29,422 nucleotides of DNA from Bacillota bacterium (GCA_023426265.1 JAFABA010000172.1:1-29422), one strand, 5' to 3'. Numbered from the stretch's first letter, positions 22,821-29,415 are shown. The notes: generated by a model not told the origin, from the sequence alone. Numbers and translations are program-made.

Positions 22821-23639
22821 ATGGATTTTCTGTTTCGGGAAGGCTCTCCGCTTTCGGGCGAACTTTGGAATAAAATAGACGAAGCCGTTGTAAAAACGGC
22901 CAGCCGCCTTTTGACCGGGCGCAGGTTCATAAACCTCTACGGGCCTTTGGGCGCGGATGCTTTGAGCGTTCCGGTGGATAATCTGAATAAGCGCGGCGAA
23001 ATGAAGGAAGACGGCGCTTTGTTAAAGACCGGCTACCGCGCGTATCAGGAACTGCCGCTTATCTACAGCGATGCCACGCTGTATTGGAGGGATTTGGAGA
23101 ACAGCCTCAACAACGGGTTGCCCGTGGACCTTTCCTCCGTCTCGGAGGCTGCGGCGCAGTGCGCAAAAAAAGAGGATGAACTGATATTCTTCGGCAGCGA
23201 AGCACTCGGTTACGACGGTCTGTTCACCGTGGAAGGCTCCACCCATTTGAAAAGGAGCGACTGGAAGACCGGCGAAAACCCGTTCTCCGATGTCGCAAAG
23301 GGCATTGAAACCCTTACCGAAAAGGGCATCTGGGGCAAGCTTTCTCTGGTGATGAGCCCGGACCTCTACGCGCAGCTTCAGCGCATACAGCCCGGTACCG
23401 GCAAAATGGAAATCGACCGGGTCAGCGCTTTGGTGGACGGGAATGTGTTCCGTACCCCCGTGTTGGGCGCGAACAAGGCGATATTGGTAAGTGCTGATAC
23501 GCAGTACATGGATCTTGCGGTGGGCCAGGACCTGACGGCAGGATATTTGGAAACCAAGGATCTCAACCACGTATTGCGCGTGCTTGAAACCGCTCTGCTT
23601 CGCGTAAAACGCAGCGACGCTATCGTGGTGTTCGACTGA
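22821..23639 (+). CDS. Family 1 encapsulin nanocompartment shell protein
   Basis: A 272-residue HK97-fold shell protein of normal family 1 length. Recognisable segments are SPLSGELWNKIDEAVVKTASRLLTGRRFINLYGPLG, the E-loop region DGALLKTGYRAYQELPLIYSDATLYWRD, NALTKEDELIFFG-like AAAQCAKKEDELIFFGSEALGYDGL, and the C-terminal GQDLTAGYLETKDLNHVLRVLETALLRVKRSDAIVVF. It self-assembles into an icosahedral cage and encloses proteins bearing the targeting peptide, here the EncFtn 27 bp upstream. The expected role is iron storage and protection from oxidative stress. AAGGAGGG lies 8 nt before the ATG. A strong bidirectional terminator follows. Confidence 0.96.
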   Translation: MDFLFREGSPLSGELWNKIDEAVVKTASRLLTGRRFINLYGPLGADALSVPVDNLNKRGEMKEDGALLKTGYRAYQELPLIYSDATLYWRDLENSLNNGLPVDLSSVSEAAAQCAKKEDELIFFGSEALGYDGLFTVEGSTHLKRSDWKTGENPFSDVAKGIETLTEKGIWGKLSLVMSPDLYAQLQRIQPGTGKMEIDRVSALVDGNVFRTPVLGANKAILVSADTQYMDLAVGQDLTAGYLETKDLNHVLRVLETALLRVKRSDAIVVFD

Positions 23640-23657
23640 GCCCAACAACGAATCAAC

Positions 23658-23687
23658 AAAAAAGAGCGGGAAACCGCTCTTTTTTTG
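23658..23687. terminator. Bidirectional terminator between encapsulin and the MFS gene
   Basis: AAAAAAGAGCGG (23658-23669) pairs with CCGCTCTTTTTT (23674-23685) around GAAA, with T runs on both strands. Confidence 0.93.
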
Positions 23688-23750
23688 TGAAACCATACCA
23701 ATCGCGCAAAGGTAGTTGAATAACATCCATGGAAAGCCGGGGAGCCTATG

Positions 23751-25052
23751 CTACTCTTCATCCAAACGCCTGTATATGGGGTTTCGGATTGCGATCAGGC
23801 TGGAGATGACGCCCGTCAGGCCGGTCATGAGAAAAATCAATGCCATGCCCGAGCCTGTGCCCAACCCCGTCAGCATGGAAAGCGCCTGCTGCAGCGGGGA
23901 AGTCTGCGCCATAAACGGCTCAAACACATAGTCCGCAAGGAACCCGCCAAGGAACAGTCCCAGCGGGATGGTGCAGTATTGCAGCGTATCGCGGGCCGAA
24001 AACACTCTGCCCTGCAGCTCCATGGGGACGTTAAGCCGCATGATCATGGACATGCACGCGCCAGTAAAAGGTACGAGCACATTGCCAAAAAAGGCGGAGA
24101 ATATCCACATCGGGGCGCTTCTTCCAAGGCTCCACAGCACATCGCCCAGGAAGAACGAAAGGATCATGGTCCAAAACACCAGACGCGTCTGCTTCTTTGC
24201 GGGCTTTAAAACGGTTACAAGTGTGCTACCCAGCAGCATGCCGATTCCCATGGCGGAGGTGACGAGGCCGAGCGTCGTCTGGTTGTCGCCCGAGCGCGCC
24301 AGTATCATTGCGGGCAAAATCCCGTAGCCCGAAATATACGCCAACAGGTTGATCAGCGACATATACAGGATCAGCTTCCATAAAGCATTGTTCGCCTTAA
24401 GAAACGAAAACCCTACCGCGCAGTTTTTCCATATCGGCTCTTTCTTTTGCTCCCCATTCTTTGGGACAGGGGGGAGTTTTACAAAGAACAGCAGGACAAA
24501 GAACGCGAACAGGAATGTTCCCAAGTCAAGCAGGAAAACCGTTGTAAGACTCCCAAAAGACAGGATCGCACCGGCCAGCGGCGGCGTCAAAATCTTAATA
24601 AGCGAACCGGAAAATCCCTGCAATCCGCTCGCGCGCGCATAGTGCTCCTTGGGTAAGAGCAAACTGACCGCCACATAGGACACCGGGTTCTGGAACGCGT
24701 TCATGAAGCTGTTCAAAAAGTTGGCGGCGTACAGATGCCATACATGGAGGCGCCCGGTAACATACAGTACGGCAACCGCAAACGTAGAGAGCGCCGCAAA
24801 GAGGTCGCTCACCAGCATGACCTTTTTCTTATCCCATTGATCCGCCAGCGTGCCCGCGATAAAGCAGAACAGGATGGAGGGGAGGAACGTGAAAAGAGAC
24901 AACAACGCGATGCTCGTCGCGGTATGCTGCTGCTGGTAGACCCACAGTATCAGCGCGAAACTGGTCAAAGAACTTCCAAGCGAAGATACCGCCTGGCTGC
25001 CCCATAGAATCAAGAACCTCTTTAATCCAAGAGGTTTATATATCGTTTTCAT
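23751..25052 (-). CDS. MFS transporter, drug-exporter type (MefA-like, DHA3)
   Basis: A 433-residue, 12-helix major facilitator protein. It begins FLILWGSQAVSSLGSSLTSFALILWVYQ and has the loop 2-3 motif GTLADQWDKKKVMLVSD, as in macrolide and multidrug exporters of the Mef/DHA3 group. The second half has SAMGIGMLLGS and ELQGRVFSARDTLQY. The substrate is not known; efflux is inferred from family. The start is ATG 25052, with AGGAG 7 nt upstream; an in-frame TTG at 25070 precedes that site and is rejected. A leader of about 160 nt carries a short translated-looking frame and a strong hairpin whose sequence can also pair with this gene's ribosome binding site. Confidence 0.92.
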   Translation of the reverse strand: MKTIYKPLGLKRFLILWGSQAVSSLGSSLTSFALILWVYQQQHTATSIALLSLFTFLPSILFCFIAGTLADQWDKKKVMLVSDLFAALSTFAVAVLYVTGRLHVWHLYAANFLNSFMNAFQNPVSYVAVSLLLPKEHYARASGLQGFSGSLIKILTPPLAGAILSFGSLTTVFLLDLGTFLFAFFVLLFFVKLPPVPKNGEQKKEPIWKNCAVGFSFLKANNALWKLILYMSLINLLAYISGYGILPAMILARSGDNQTTLGLVTSAMGIGMLLGSTLVTVLKPAKKQTRLVFWTMILSFFLGDVLWSLGRSAPMWIFSAFFGNVLVPFTGACMSMIMRLNVPMELQGRVFSARDTLQYCTIPLGLFLGGFLADYVFEPFMAQTSPLQQALSMLTGLGTGSGMALIFLMTGLTGVISSLIAIRNPIYRRLDEE

Positions 25053-25055
25053 GGC

Positions 25056-25163
25056 TTTGCTCCTATTCAATCATTGATTCATGAAAGAATGCAAAGCCTG
25101 ATTTGGACGGTATTTACCGCTCCATGCAATCTCCGTCCTGGATCAGACCTTGCATGGAGCAAA
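25056..25163 (-). promoter_or_regulatory. Candidate attenuator/pseudoknot in the MFS leader
   Basis: In the minus-strand RNA, GCUCCAUGCAA (25160-25150) pairs perfectly with UUGCAUGGAGC (25129-25119). GGACGG in the loop (25138-25133) can pair with CCGUCC downstream (25110-25105), giving an H-type pseudoknot or two exclusive hairpins. UUUGCUCC (25163-25156), overlapping the first arm, is also an 8-nt perfect complement of GGAGCAAA (25063-25056), the MFS ribosome binding site. Translation of the leader frame would decide which pairing forms. Confidence 0.6.
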
Positions 25164-25191
25164 CACTATGCACAGCGGCGTCGCCATACAT
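25114..25191 (-). CDS. Putative leader peptide upstream of the MFS exporter
   Basis: A 25-codon frame, MYGDAAVHSVCSMQGLIQDG followed by DCMER and TAA. TAGGG lies 6 nt before the ATG, and an in-frame ATG two codons earlier (25197) would add MW. It sits in the leader of the exporter gene, and its codons span both arms of the 11-bp hairpin (25150-25160 with 25119-25129), ending just after it. Position and overlap suggest a regulatory leader peptide like those of erm and mef-type genes. Coding is inferred from context only. Confidence 0.5.
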   Translation of the reverse strand: MYGDAAVHSVCSMQGLIQDGDCMER

Positions 25192-25220
25192 CCACATCCC
25201 TACAACAAATTCCAACGCGC

Positions 25221-25249
25221 AGTATACCATATGTTGCTATTTGTGTCCA
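25221..25249 (-). promoter_or_regulatory. Sigma-A-like promoter of the MFS leader
   Basis: The minus strand has TGGACA (25249-25244), a 17-bp spacer and TATACT (25226-25221), with TGG before it as an extended -10. The predicted start is near 25214. Confidence 0.75.
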
Positions 25250-25251
25250 CA

Positions 25252-25291
25252 AGAAAAATGATGCCCGGCAGAATTTATTCAGCCGGGCATC
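25252..25291 (-). terminator. Terminator of the DUF1062 gene
   Basis: GATGCCCGGC (25260-25269) pairs with GCCGGGCATC (25282-25291). On the minus strand the stem is followed by ATTTTTC. It lies only a few bases past the DUF1062 stop. Confidence 0.87.
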
Positions 25292-25296
25292 GGTTC

Positions 25297-25851
25297 TTAT
25301 GGATGGATTTGAATGACCATCTCTCCACAGAGTTTGCATGCGCTCAGGCTATGGCCCGAAACGCAAACGATTTGCCCGCGCACGAGCATGCGGTCATAGG
25401 CGGCTCTTGAAAGCCCGAGCTTCCCGCGCAAAAGCGCGCCCGGTCTGGTCTCCAGGGGTTGCTCCGCCGTTATATGGAGTTCTACCGGCTCAAGGAGCGA
25501 TACATCCGCGCCGACGAGTTCCACTTCCGGCATGCCCGGTTCCGCGCCGTTTCGCCTGATCAGCGCCGTATCGGTAGCGCATCGCGTCGCGTATTCCGCT
25601 TCGTTGTTCATATAGCCGTTGAGCGCGCCGGGTGGAAGCGAACGGGGATTGACGCGGGAATGCACGGCGAGATTCCACGTGGTATCGCACACGGCACATT
25701 TATAAACTAGCCAAACATCCAGGTTCTTTTTCTGGGCGTTCACACGGAACAGCCCGGAGGGGATAAATTCGGTCCTTTTCCCGCAGCGCTTGCAGTACCT
25801 AGCCGCTGCCGGGAGACGCAGCAAGCATACCTTCCAATCTATCGTTTTCAA
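25297..25851 (-). CDS. DUF1062 domain-containing protein
   Basis: A 184-residue protein. The N-terminal half is a probable zinc ribbon with Cys20-x2-Cys23 (CKRC) and Cys52-x2-Cys55 (CAVC), around the family-typical PSGLFRVNAQKKNLDVWLVYKC and DTTWNLAVHSRV. The C-terminal part has KLGLSRAAYDRMLVRGQIVCVSG, which reads like a short S4-type RNA-binding element, and a third pair CKLC (172-175). Function is unknown; nucleic acid binding is an inference. The start is a TTG at 25851 with AAGGA upstream. A small frame with a much stronger ribosome binding site overlaps its first 53 bases. It lies behind a structured leader. Confidence 0.85.
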   Translation of the reverse strand: MKTIDWKVCLLRLPAAARYCKRCGKRTEFIPSGLFRVNAQKKNLDVWLVYKCAVCDTTWNLAVHSRVNPRSLPPGALNGYMNNEAEYATRCATDTALIRRNGAEPGMPEVELVGADVSLLEPVELHITAEQPLETRPGALLRGKLGLSRAAYDRMLVRGQIVCVSGHSLSACKLCGEMVIQIHP

Positions 25852-25933
25852 ATACTATATTCCTTCCTGTTCTTAAGATTTGAGCCAGGAAGGCGGTAAA
25901 GGGTGGCCGATATACATAAGCGAGTGCTTTCAT
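25799..25933 (-). CDS. Possible small protein overlapping the start of the DUF1062 gene
   Basis: A 44-codon frame beginning MKALAYVYRPPFTAFLAQIL and ending at TAG (25801-25799). It has an ideal GGAGG 7 nt before the ATG, the best ribosome binding site in this leader. It runs 53 bases into DUF1062 in a different frame, so it may couple DUF1062 translation or act as a leader peptide. I do not recognise the sequence, and composition alone does not prove coding. Confidence 0.42.
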   Translation of the reverse strand: MKALAYVYRPPFTAFLAQILRTGRNIVFENDRLEGMLAASPGSG

Positions 25934-25961
25934 ACTGTTTCCTCCAGTTTAAAATAGTAAA

Positions 25962-25994
25962 ACGCCACGGCAAGGGATCACCTTGCCGTGGCGT
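25962..25994 (-). terminator. Strong hairpin before the DUF1062 leader frame, terminator-like
   Basis: A perfect 14-bp stem (25962-25975 with 25981-25994) with a 5-nt loop. On the minus strand it is followed by TTTTACTATTTT, then the GGAGG of the small frame. It lies between promoter and gene, so it would attenuate transcription or end a separate small RNA. The U tract is interrupted, so efficiency is uncertain. Confidence 0.65.
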
Positions 25995-26023
25995 CATAAA
26001 GCAGAATAGATCCATAAGATCCA

Positions 26024-26172
26024 TGCAATCCAAACGTCAATATGGCAGTATCTTTCCTCTAAACGATCCGAACGGCAAACAAACCGCCTGAAAGCAGGCG
26101 GGAACGCCATTCGGTTATTTCAGTTTAGCGGAAGTTTTTCTGCACGGGACAGCCTCCAGCATTTGGATTGCA
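26024..26172 (-). ncRNA. Long structured leader RNA (candidate riboswitch or 6S-like small RNA)
   Basis: Five nested stems fold the minus-strand RNA into one irregular hairpin. They are 26172-26162 with 26034-26024 (11 bp); 26133-26130 with 26057-26054; 26128-26123 with 26064-26059; 26114-26106 with 26076-26068 (9 bp, one G-U); and 26101-26095 with 26090-26084 (7 bp). The third and fourth stems are fully paired only in minus-strand RNA, because of the G-U. A large open region (19 and 28 nt) lies above the closing stem. Transcription is predicted to begin at the first base of the closing stem. It matches no riboswitch class I can recall. Confidence 0.6.
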
Positions 26173-26178
26173 GGATAA

Positions 26179-26208
26179 AGTATACCGGATATGGATAGTA
26201 GAAGTCAA
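26179..26208 (-). promoter_or_regulatory. Promoter of the structured RNA / DUF1062 transcript
   Basis: The minus strand has TTGACT (26208-26203), an 18-bp spacer and TATACT (26184-26179). The predicted start is at 26171-26172. Confidence 0.7.
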
Positions 26209-26261
26209 TATGGTTGAATGATGCTAGTGCATTGCATATATCGTTATTTCAGGCTGTTGAT

Positions 26262-27143
26262 CTATTTCCTGTAATCATTTCGGATAAATGGTTCTTCTAT
26301 ATTTTCTGCGATTAATAGGTGATATTTAGACGGGCGCCGGTATGCGTTGCCATGGACCTCACGGCTTCGATAATTGCGGATTTTGTCTATGGGAAAAGTT
26401 GCGAGATAAATTCCTTCCGCTTCGCTTGCTTCAACGATCAAGGTATCCCGCGCTTCAACTACACCGGGGCGAATTTCTCCATAAGCAATACCGTCATAAG
26501 CGGAAGAATGCCCATTACAATCAGGCTGGCCGTAAGCGTAGTTCACTGTCGCTATCCCCAGCATATTTTCAAACGCCCGTGCTCTGAGCTGCGCCAAACG
26601 ATTTATTTCCATAGGGCAGGCGTTGGGAACCAGGATGACTTCCGCACCTTTGAGCATTAAAATTCTTGCGCTTTCTGGAAATTCACGGTCATAACAAATC
26701 ATAGCGCCTATTTTTACATTGCCCTTTGCCGTATTCAGTTCGGTCACGTAAAAATCGTCGCCGGGCGTCAGGTTCTTTTCCACATCAAAATCGCAGGTAT
26801 GAACCTTTGCGTATGTCAATACGCAATTTCCCAGCCTGTCAATAACAGTCACGGTATTTCTAGGGAGCGGTTCATATTTTTCAAGATAAGTAACGCCTAT
26901 CGCCATGTTCAGTTCTTTTGCAAGGCTTATAAAGGCGCTTATAAATTCGTCCCCTCTATCTATAGCACTTGCTTTCAATTCATCAACATTTGAGGGAAAG
27001 GCATAACCGATATTCCACATTTCCGGGAAGAGTGCAATATCGGCACCCATTTTTTTCGCTTGGTTGCAATAGTCGATTCCCTTTTTCAGATTTTCATCCT
27101 GAGTCTGCTCAGAAAGGAGTTGAAGCATAGCTACTTTAAGCAT
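26262..27143 (-). CDS. Carbon-nitrogen hydrolase (nitrilase superfamily)
   Basis: A 293-residue enzyme with the complete Glu-Lys-Cys triad: Glu41 in LFPEMWNIGY, Lys113 in TYAKVHTCDF and Cys150 in IGAMICYDREFPESAR. The segment VPNACPMEINRLAQLRARAFEN is also typical. Length and triad fit amidases that release ammonia from small amides or carbamoyl compounds, but the substrate cannot be told from sequence. A GGAG element lies 12 nt before the ATG, rather far. It lies 222 bp downstream of the AraC-type gene on the same strand, with a TATAAT and a 19-bp palindrome in between, so it may be separately controlled. Confidence 0.92.
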   Translation of the reverse strand: MLKVAMLQLLSEQTQDENLKKGIDYCNQAKKMGADIALFPEMWNIGYAFPSNVDELKASAIDRGDEFISAFISLAKELNMAIGVTYLEKYEPLPRNTVTVIDRLGNCVLTYAKVHTCDFDVEKNLTPGDDFYVTELNTAKGNVKIGAMICYDREFPESARILMLKGAEVILVPNACPMEINRLAQLRARAFENMLGIATVNYAYGQPDCNGHSSAYDGIAYGEIRPGVVEARDTLIVEASEAEGIYLATFPIDKIRNYRSREVHGNAYRRPSKYHLLIAENIEEPFIRNDYRK

Positions 27144-27202
27144 GGTTTATATATTCTCCTTCGGGCTGCCTTTTTGATAAAAGCGAATGAATTGTCTGTA
27201 AA

Positions 27203-27244
27203 ATTATAGTGCATAAAATCATTTTTAAAAGAATTATTCTTTTA
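27203..27244 (-). promoter_or_regulatory. Nitrilase gene promoter region with 19-bp palindrome
   Basis: The minus strand has TATAAT (27208-27203) about 60 bp before the gene, with no good -35. TAAAAGAATTATTCTTTTA (27226-27244) is a perfect odd palindrome just upstream. Its inner AAAGAAT-T-ATTCTTT has the 7-1-7 arrangement of Fur/PerR-type boxes. The regulator is unknown. Confidence 0.5.
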
Positions 27245-27257
27245 GAAACGATTTTAT

Positions 27258-27302
27258 AGGATTTGAACCTGCATTGCGAGCACACGCACCGGACGCGTGT
27301 GC
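27258..27302. other. Hairpin and tRNA-like fragment between the AraC and nitrilase genes
   Basis: GCACACGC/GCGTGTGC (27280-27287 with 27295-27302) forms an 8-bp stem with a 7-nt loop (GTCCGGT on the minus strand). Downstream on the minus strand lies TGCAGGTTCAAATCCT, which reads like a tRNA T arm. A D arm, acceptor stem and CCA end could not be found, so this is at most a tRNA relic. Confidence 0.3.
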
Positions 27303-27365
27303 GCTTAGACCATGACAAAAACAAAAACCGGAACCACGCACGCACCGTTCCGCCTTGGCTTGCTA

Positions 27366-28220
27366 TTACTGGGAAACAGCGAACTCCCGGGAGGTGTTCC
27401 GAAACGCCGTAGGGGACAGCCCTCTTTTTGCCGTAAACTGTTTTATGAAATACGTGTCATACTCAAACCCGATGGCGCGTGCGATCTCGACTAAGTTCAT
27501 ATCCGTATGGGTAAGAAGATCCCCCGCAACTTTCAGCCGGTAAGAGAGCAAATAGCCCATGGCCGTGCAGCCGCATCTTTCCTGAAACAGCTTATTAAGG
27601 GATACGCGGTTTAAGTGCGCGCAATCTGTCAGTTCCTCCAAAACGATCTTGCGTGGATAGTTTGTGTAAATATAATTCAAGGCCAGATCGACAGGGGATT
27701 GTTCGCTTTGGCGGGTCAGGTTTTCAAGCATGCCCAATAGCTGTATGAGGTATTTTTTGATTCTGCATGCCCAGAGCGCATCGCTTTGCGCAGTTACTTC
27801 CGTTCCGAGCACAAAAAACCACTCAAACAATTGCGGATAGGCCCCATTGGATACATATGGTACGCCGGTCTGGGCTTTGTCCCTCTGAAACAGGGAAAGG
27901 CCGGTCTTTATTCTGAGATGGTCCGGCGTGTAGGCCAGCGTTTCGGAAACCCGGACCGATTTGAAAAAATCGGGATGAAAGCGAAAAGACTGCGCACAGA
28001 CATCATGCGCGTCGTTGATGCGCAGCGCATCATCCATGGACAAACAAAGGATACCGGGAGCGGAAACTATCACGGGGCGTTCGTTCAGCAGCCCGTTGAT
28101 GCTCCCATTTGTGATAAATACCAGGGAAAGCCGCTCGGGGCAGGGAAGATCATGAAAATCTTCGACCGCAACGAATTCGATGTCTACGTTTCTTTTTTTA
28201 TGGCGGTCAAATTGCGGCAT
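27366..28220 (-). CDS. AraC family transcriptional regulator
   Basis: A 284-residue regulator. The N-terminal half (about 1-170) is a probable cupin-like sensing domain (FVAVEDFHDLPCPERLSLVFITNGSINGLLNERPVIVSAPGIL). The C-terminal AraC/XylS domain has two helix-turn-helix units: VLEELTDCAHLNRVSLNKLFQERCGCTAMGYLLSYRLKVAGDLL and MNLVEIARAIGFEYDTYFIKQFTAKRGLSPTAFRN. The ATG at 28220 has AGGTGGG 4-5 nt upstream and lies 12 nt after the predicted transcript start; upstream extension of the frame would run into gap and is rejected. It diverges from gap across 117 bp, and nitrilase lies downstream. The inducer is unknown. Confidence 0.92.
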   Translation of the reverse strand: MPQFDRHKKRNVDIEFVAVEDFHDLPCPERLSLVFITNGSINGLLNERPVIVSAPGILCLSMDDALRINDAHDVCAQSFRFHPDFFKSVRVSETLAYTPDHLRIKTGLSLFQRDKAQTGVPYVSNGAYPQLFEWFFVLGTEVTAQSDALWACRIKKYLIQLLGMLENLTRQSEQSPVDLALNYIYTNYPRKIVLEELTDCAHLNRVSLNKLFQERCGCTAMGYLLSYRLKVAGDLLTHTDMNLVEIARAIGFEYDTYFIKQFTAKRGLSPTAFRNTSREFAVSQ

Positions 28221-28238
28221 AGGTCCCACCTGACAGAT

Positions 28239-28259
28239 AGTATAGTGAAATGCTTCACT
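28239..28259 (-). promoter_or_regulatory. araC-type gene -10 element with overlapping inverted repeat
   Basis: The minus strand has TATACT (28244-28239). AGTGAA-N4-TTCACT (28244-28259) lies over its spacer and is a candidate autoregulatory operator. It ends 7 bp before the gap -35 element, so a protein bound here could affect both genes. Confidence 0.5.
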
Positions 28260-28266
28260 TATCACA

Positions 28267-28295
28267 TTGTACCACAAAAACACAGGCGATATAAT
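28267..28295 (+). promoter_or_regulatory. Sigma-A-like promoter of gap
   Basis: TTGTAC (28267-28272), a 17-bp spacer and a perfect TATAAT (28290-28295). The predicted start near 28302 gives a leader of about 36 nt. Confidence 0.78.
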
Positions 28296-28337
28296 TGCGG
28301 TAAAGAGCGGATACAATATCGAAGAAAGGCGGTTACT

Positions 28338-29339
28338 ATGGGCATCAACATAGCGATAAACGGTTTTGGAAGAATTGGAAGGCTTGCTTTCCGGCAGCTT
28401 TTTGATACGGAAGGGTACAGAATTGCGGCCATCAATGATCTTACAAGCCCGCAGATGCTTGCGCATTTGCTCAAGTACGACACAACGCAGGGACGGTATC
28501 AGAAAACAATCGGTTACAGCGGGAATAGTCTGACCGTGGACGGCGTGGATATTCCGATCTACGCTGAAAAGGATCCCGGCAAGCTCCCATGGAAAGAATT
28601 GCGGATCGATGTTGTGCTGGAATGCACGGGCTTTTTCGCGTCAAAAAAGGCGTCGACGGCGCATCTTGAGGCGGGCGCAAAAAAAGTGCTCATATCCACC
28701 GCCGCAGGGAAGGATGTTCCCACCATTGTCTACGGCGTCAATGAACACACGCTGACCAAAGACGATACCATTGTTTCAGCCGCATCCTGCACCACGAACT
28801 GCCTTGCCCTGATGGTGTCTCCTCTAAACGAGCTTGCGGCTATCAAAAAGGGCTTCATGACAACGATACACGCCTACACAAACGACCAGAACACCCTGGA
28901 CGGCCCCCATCCCAAAGGGGACTTGCGCCGGGCGCGCACCGCGGCAGGTAACATCATACCGACTTCAACCGGGGCGGCAAAGGCGATCGGGCTGGTGATT
29001 CCGGCCTTAAACGGCAAGCTGGACGGTACCTCCCAAAGAGTGCCGGTTATGACAGGCTCACTCACGGAATTGACCGCGGTTGTGGCGGGTTCCGTGACAG
29101 CAGAGCAGATCAACAAAAAGATGGAGCAGTCCAAATCCGACGAATACGGGTATACGGAGGAGCCGCTTGTGTCGTCCGATATCATCGGCATGACTTATGG
29201 CGGCCTGTTTGACGCAACGCAGACGAAGGTAACGGAGCTGGGCGAGGATACGCTTGTAAAGATCGCCGCGTGGTATGATAACGAGAACTCTTTTACCAGC
29301 CAAATGATTCGCACCGCAAAACACCTTGCGGAATTATGA
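28338..29339 (+). CDS. gap: Glyceraldehyde-3-phosphate dehydrogenase, type I
   Basis: The enzyme oxidises and phosphorylates glyceraldehyde-3-phosphate in glycolysis. The 333-residue protein has the NAD-binding start INGFGRIGRLAFR, with Asp34 in AINDLT favouring NAD. The active site is SAASCTTNCLAL (Cys151), with HAYTNDQNTLDGPHP (His178) and RRARTAAGNIIPTSTGAAKAIG, and it ends in WYDNENSFTSQMIRT. AAAGGCGG lies before the ATG. The open frame extends far upstream across the divergent AraC gene, but that part is antisense shadow and precedes the promoter. Unlike many clostridial gap genes it is not followed by pgk: a terminator comes 48 bp later. Confidence 0.97.
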   Translation: MGINIAINGFGRIGRLAFRQLFDTEGYRIAAINDLTSPQMLAHLLKYDTTQGRYQKTIGYSGNSLTVDGVDIPIYAEKDPGKLPWKELRIDVVLECTGFFASKKASTAHLEAGAKKVLISTAAGKDVPTIVYGVNEHTLTKDDTIVSAASCTTNCLALMVSPLNELAAIKKGFMTTIHAYTNDQNTLDGPHPKGDLRRARTAAGNIIPTSTGAAKAIGLVIPALNGKLDGTSQRVPVMTGSLTELTAVVAGSVTAEQINKKMEQSKSDEYGYTEEPLVSSDIIGMTYGGLFDATQTKVTELGEDTLVKIAAWYDNENSFTSQMIRTAKHLAEL

Positions 29340-29387
29340 TACCTGGCGGGCGGCGATATAACTTTTTCGCCTGTCTTGCGCAAAAAG

Positions 29388-29415
29388 AAAGAGCCGGCAT
29401 TGTCCGGCTCTTTTT
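29388..29415 (+). terminator. Rho-independent terminator of gap
   Basis: AAAGAGCCGG (29388-29397) pairs with CCGGCTCTTT (29404-29413) around CATTGT, followed by further T. Confidence 0.92.

Noticed and set aside
22821..23639. Prophage capsid gene as an alternative for the HK97-fold protein
   Set aside because: No terminase, portal, protease or tail genes are nearby, and the adjacent cargo with a TVGSLIRE tail identifies encapsulin.
25848..26033. 61-codon minus-strand frame upstream of DUF1062
   Set aside because: It runs through the 14-bp hairpin, lacks a ribosome binding site, and the overlapping frame from 25933 has a far better one.
26024..26172. Known riboswitch classes (cobalamin, TPP, FMN, SAM, T-box, Moco, guanidine)
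   Set aside because: None of the core motifs I remember could be placed in the predicted stems and loops; left as unassigned.
27786..28337. Long open frame that extends gap upstream by 184 codons
   Set aside because: It is antisense to the AraC-type gene, precedes a consensus gap promoter and ribosome binding site, and the GAPDH family starts at MGINIAINGFGRIG.
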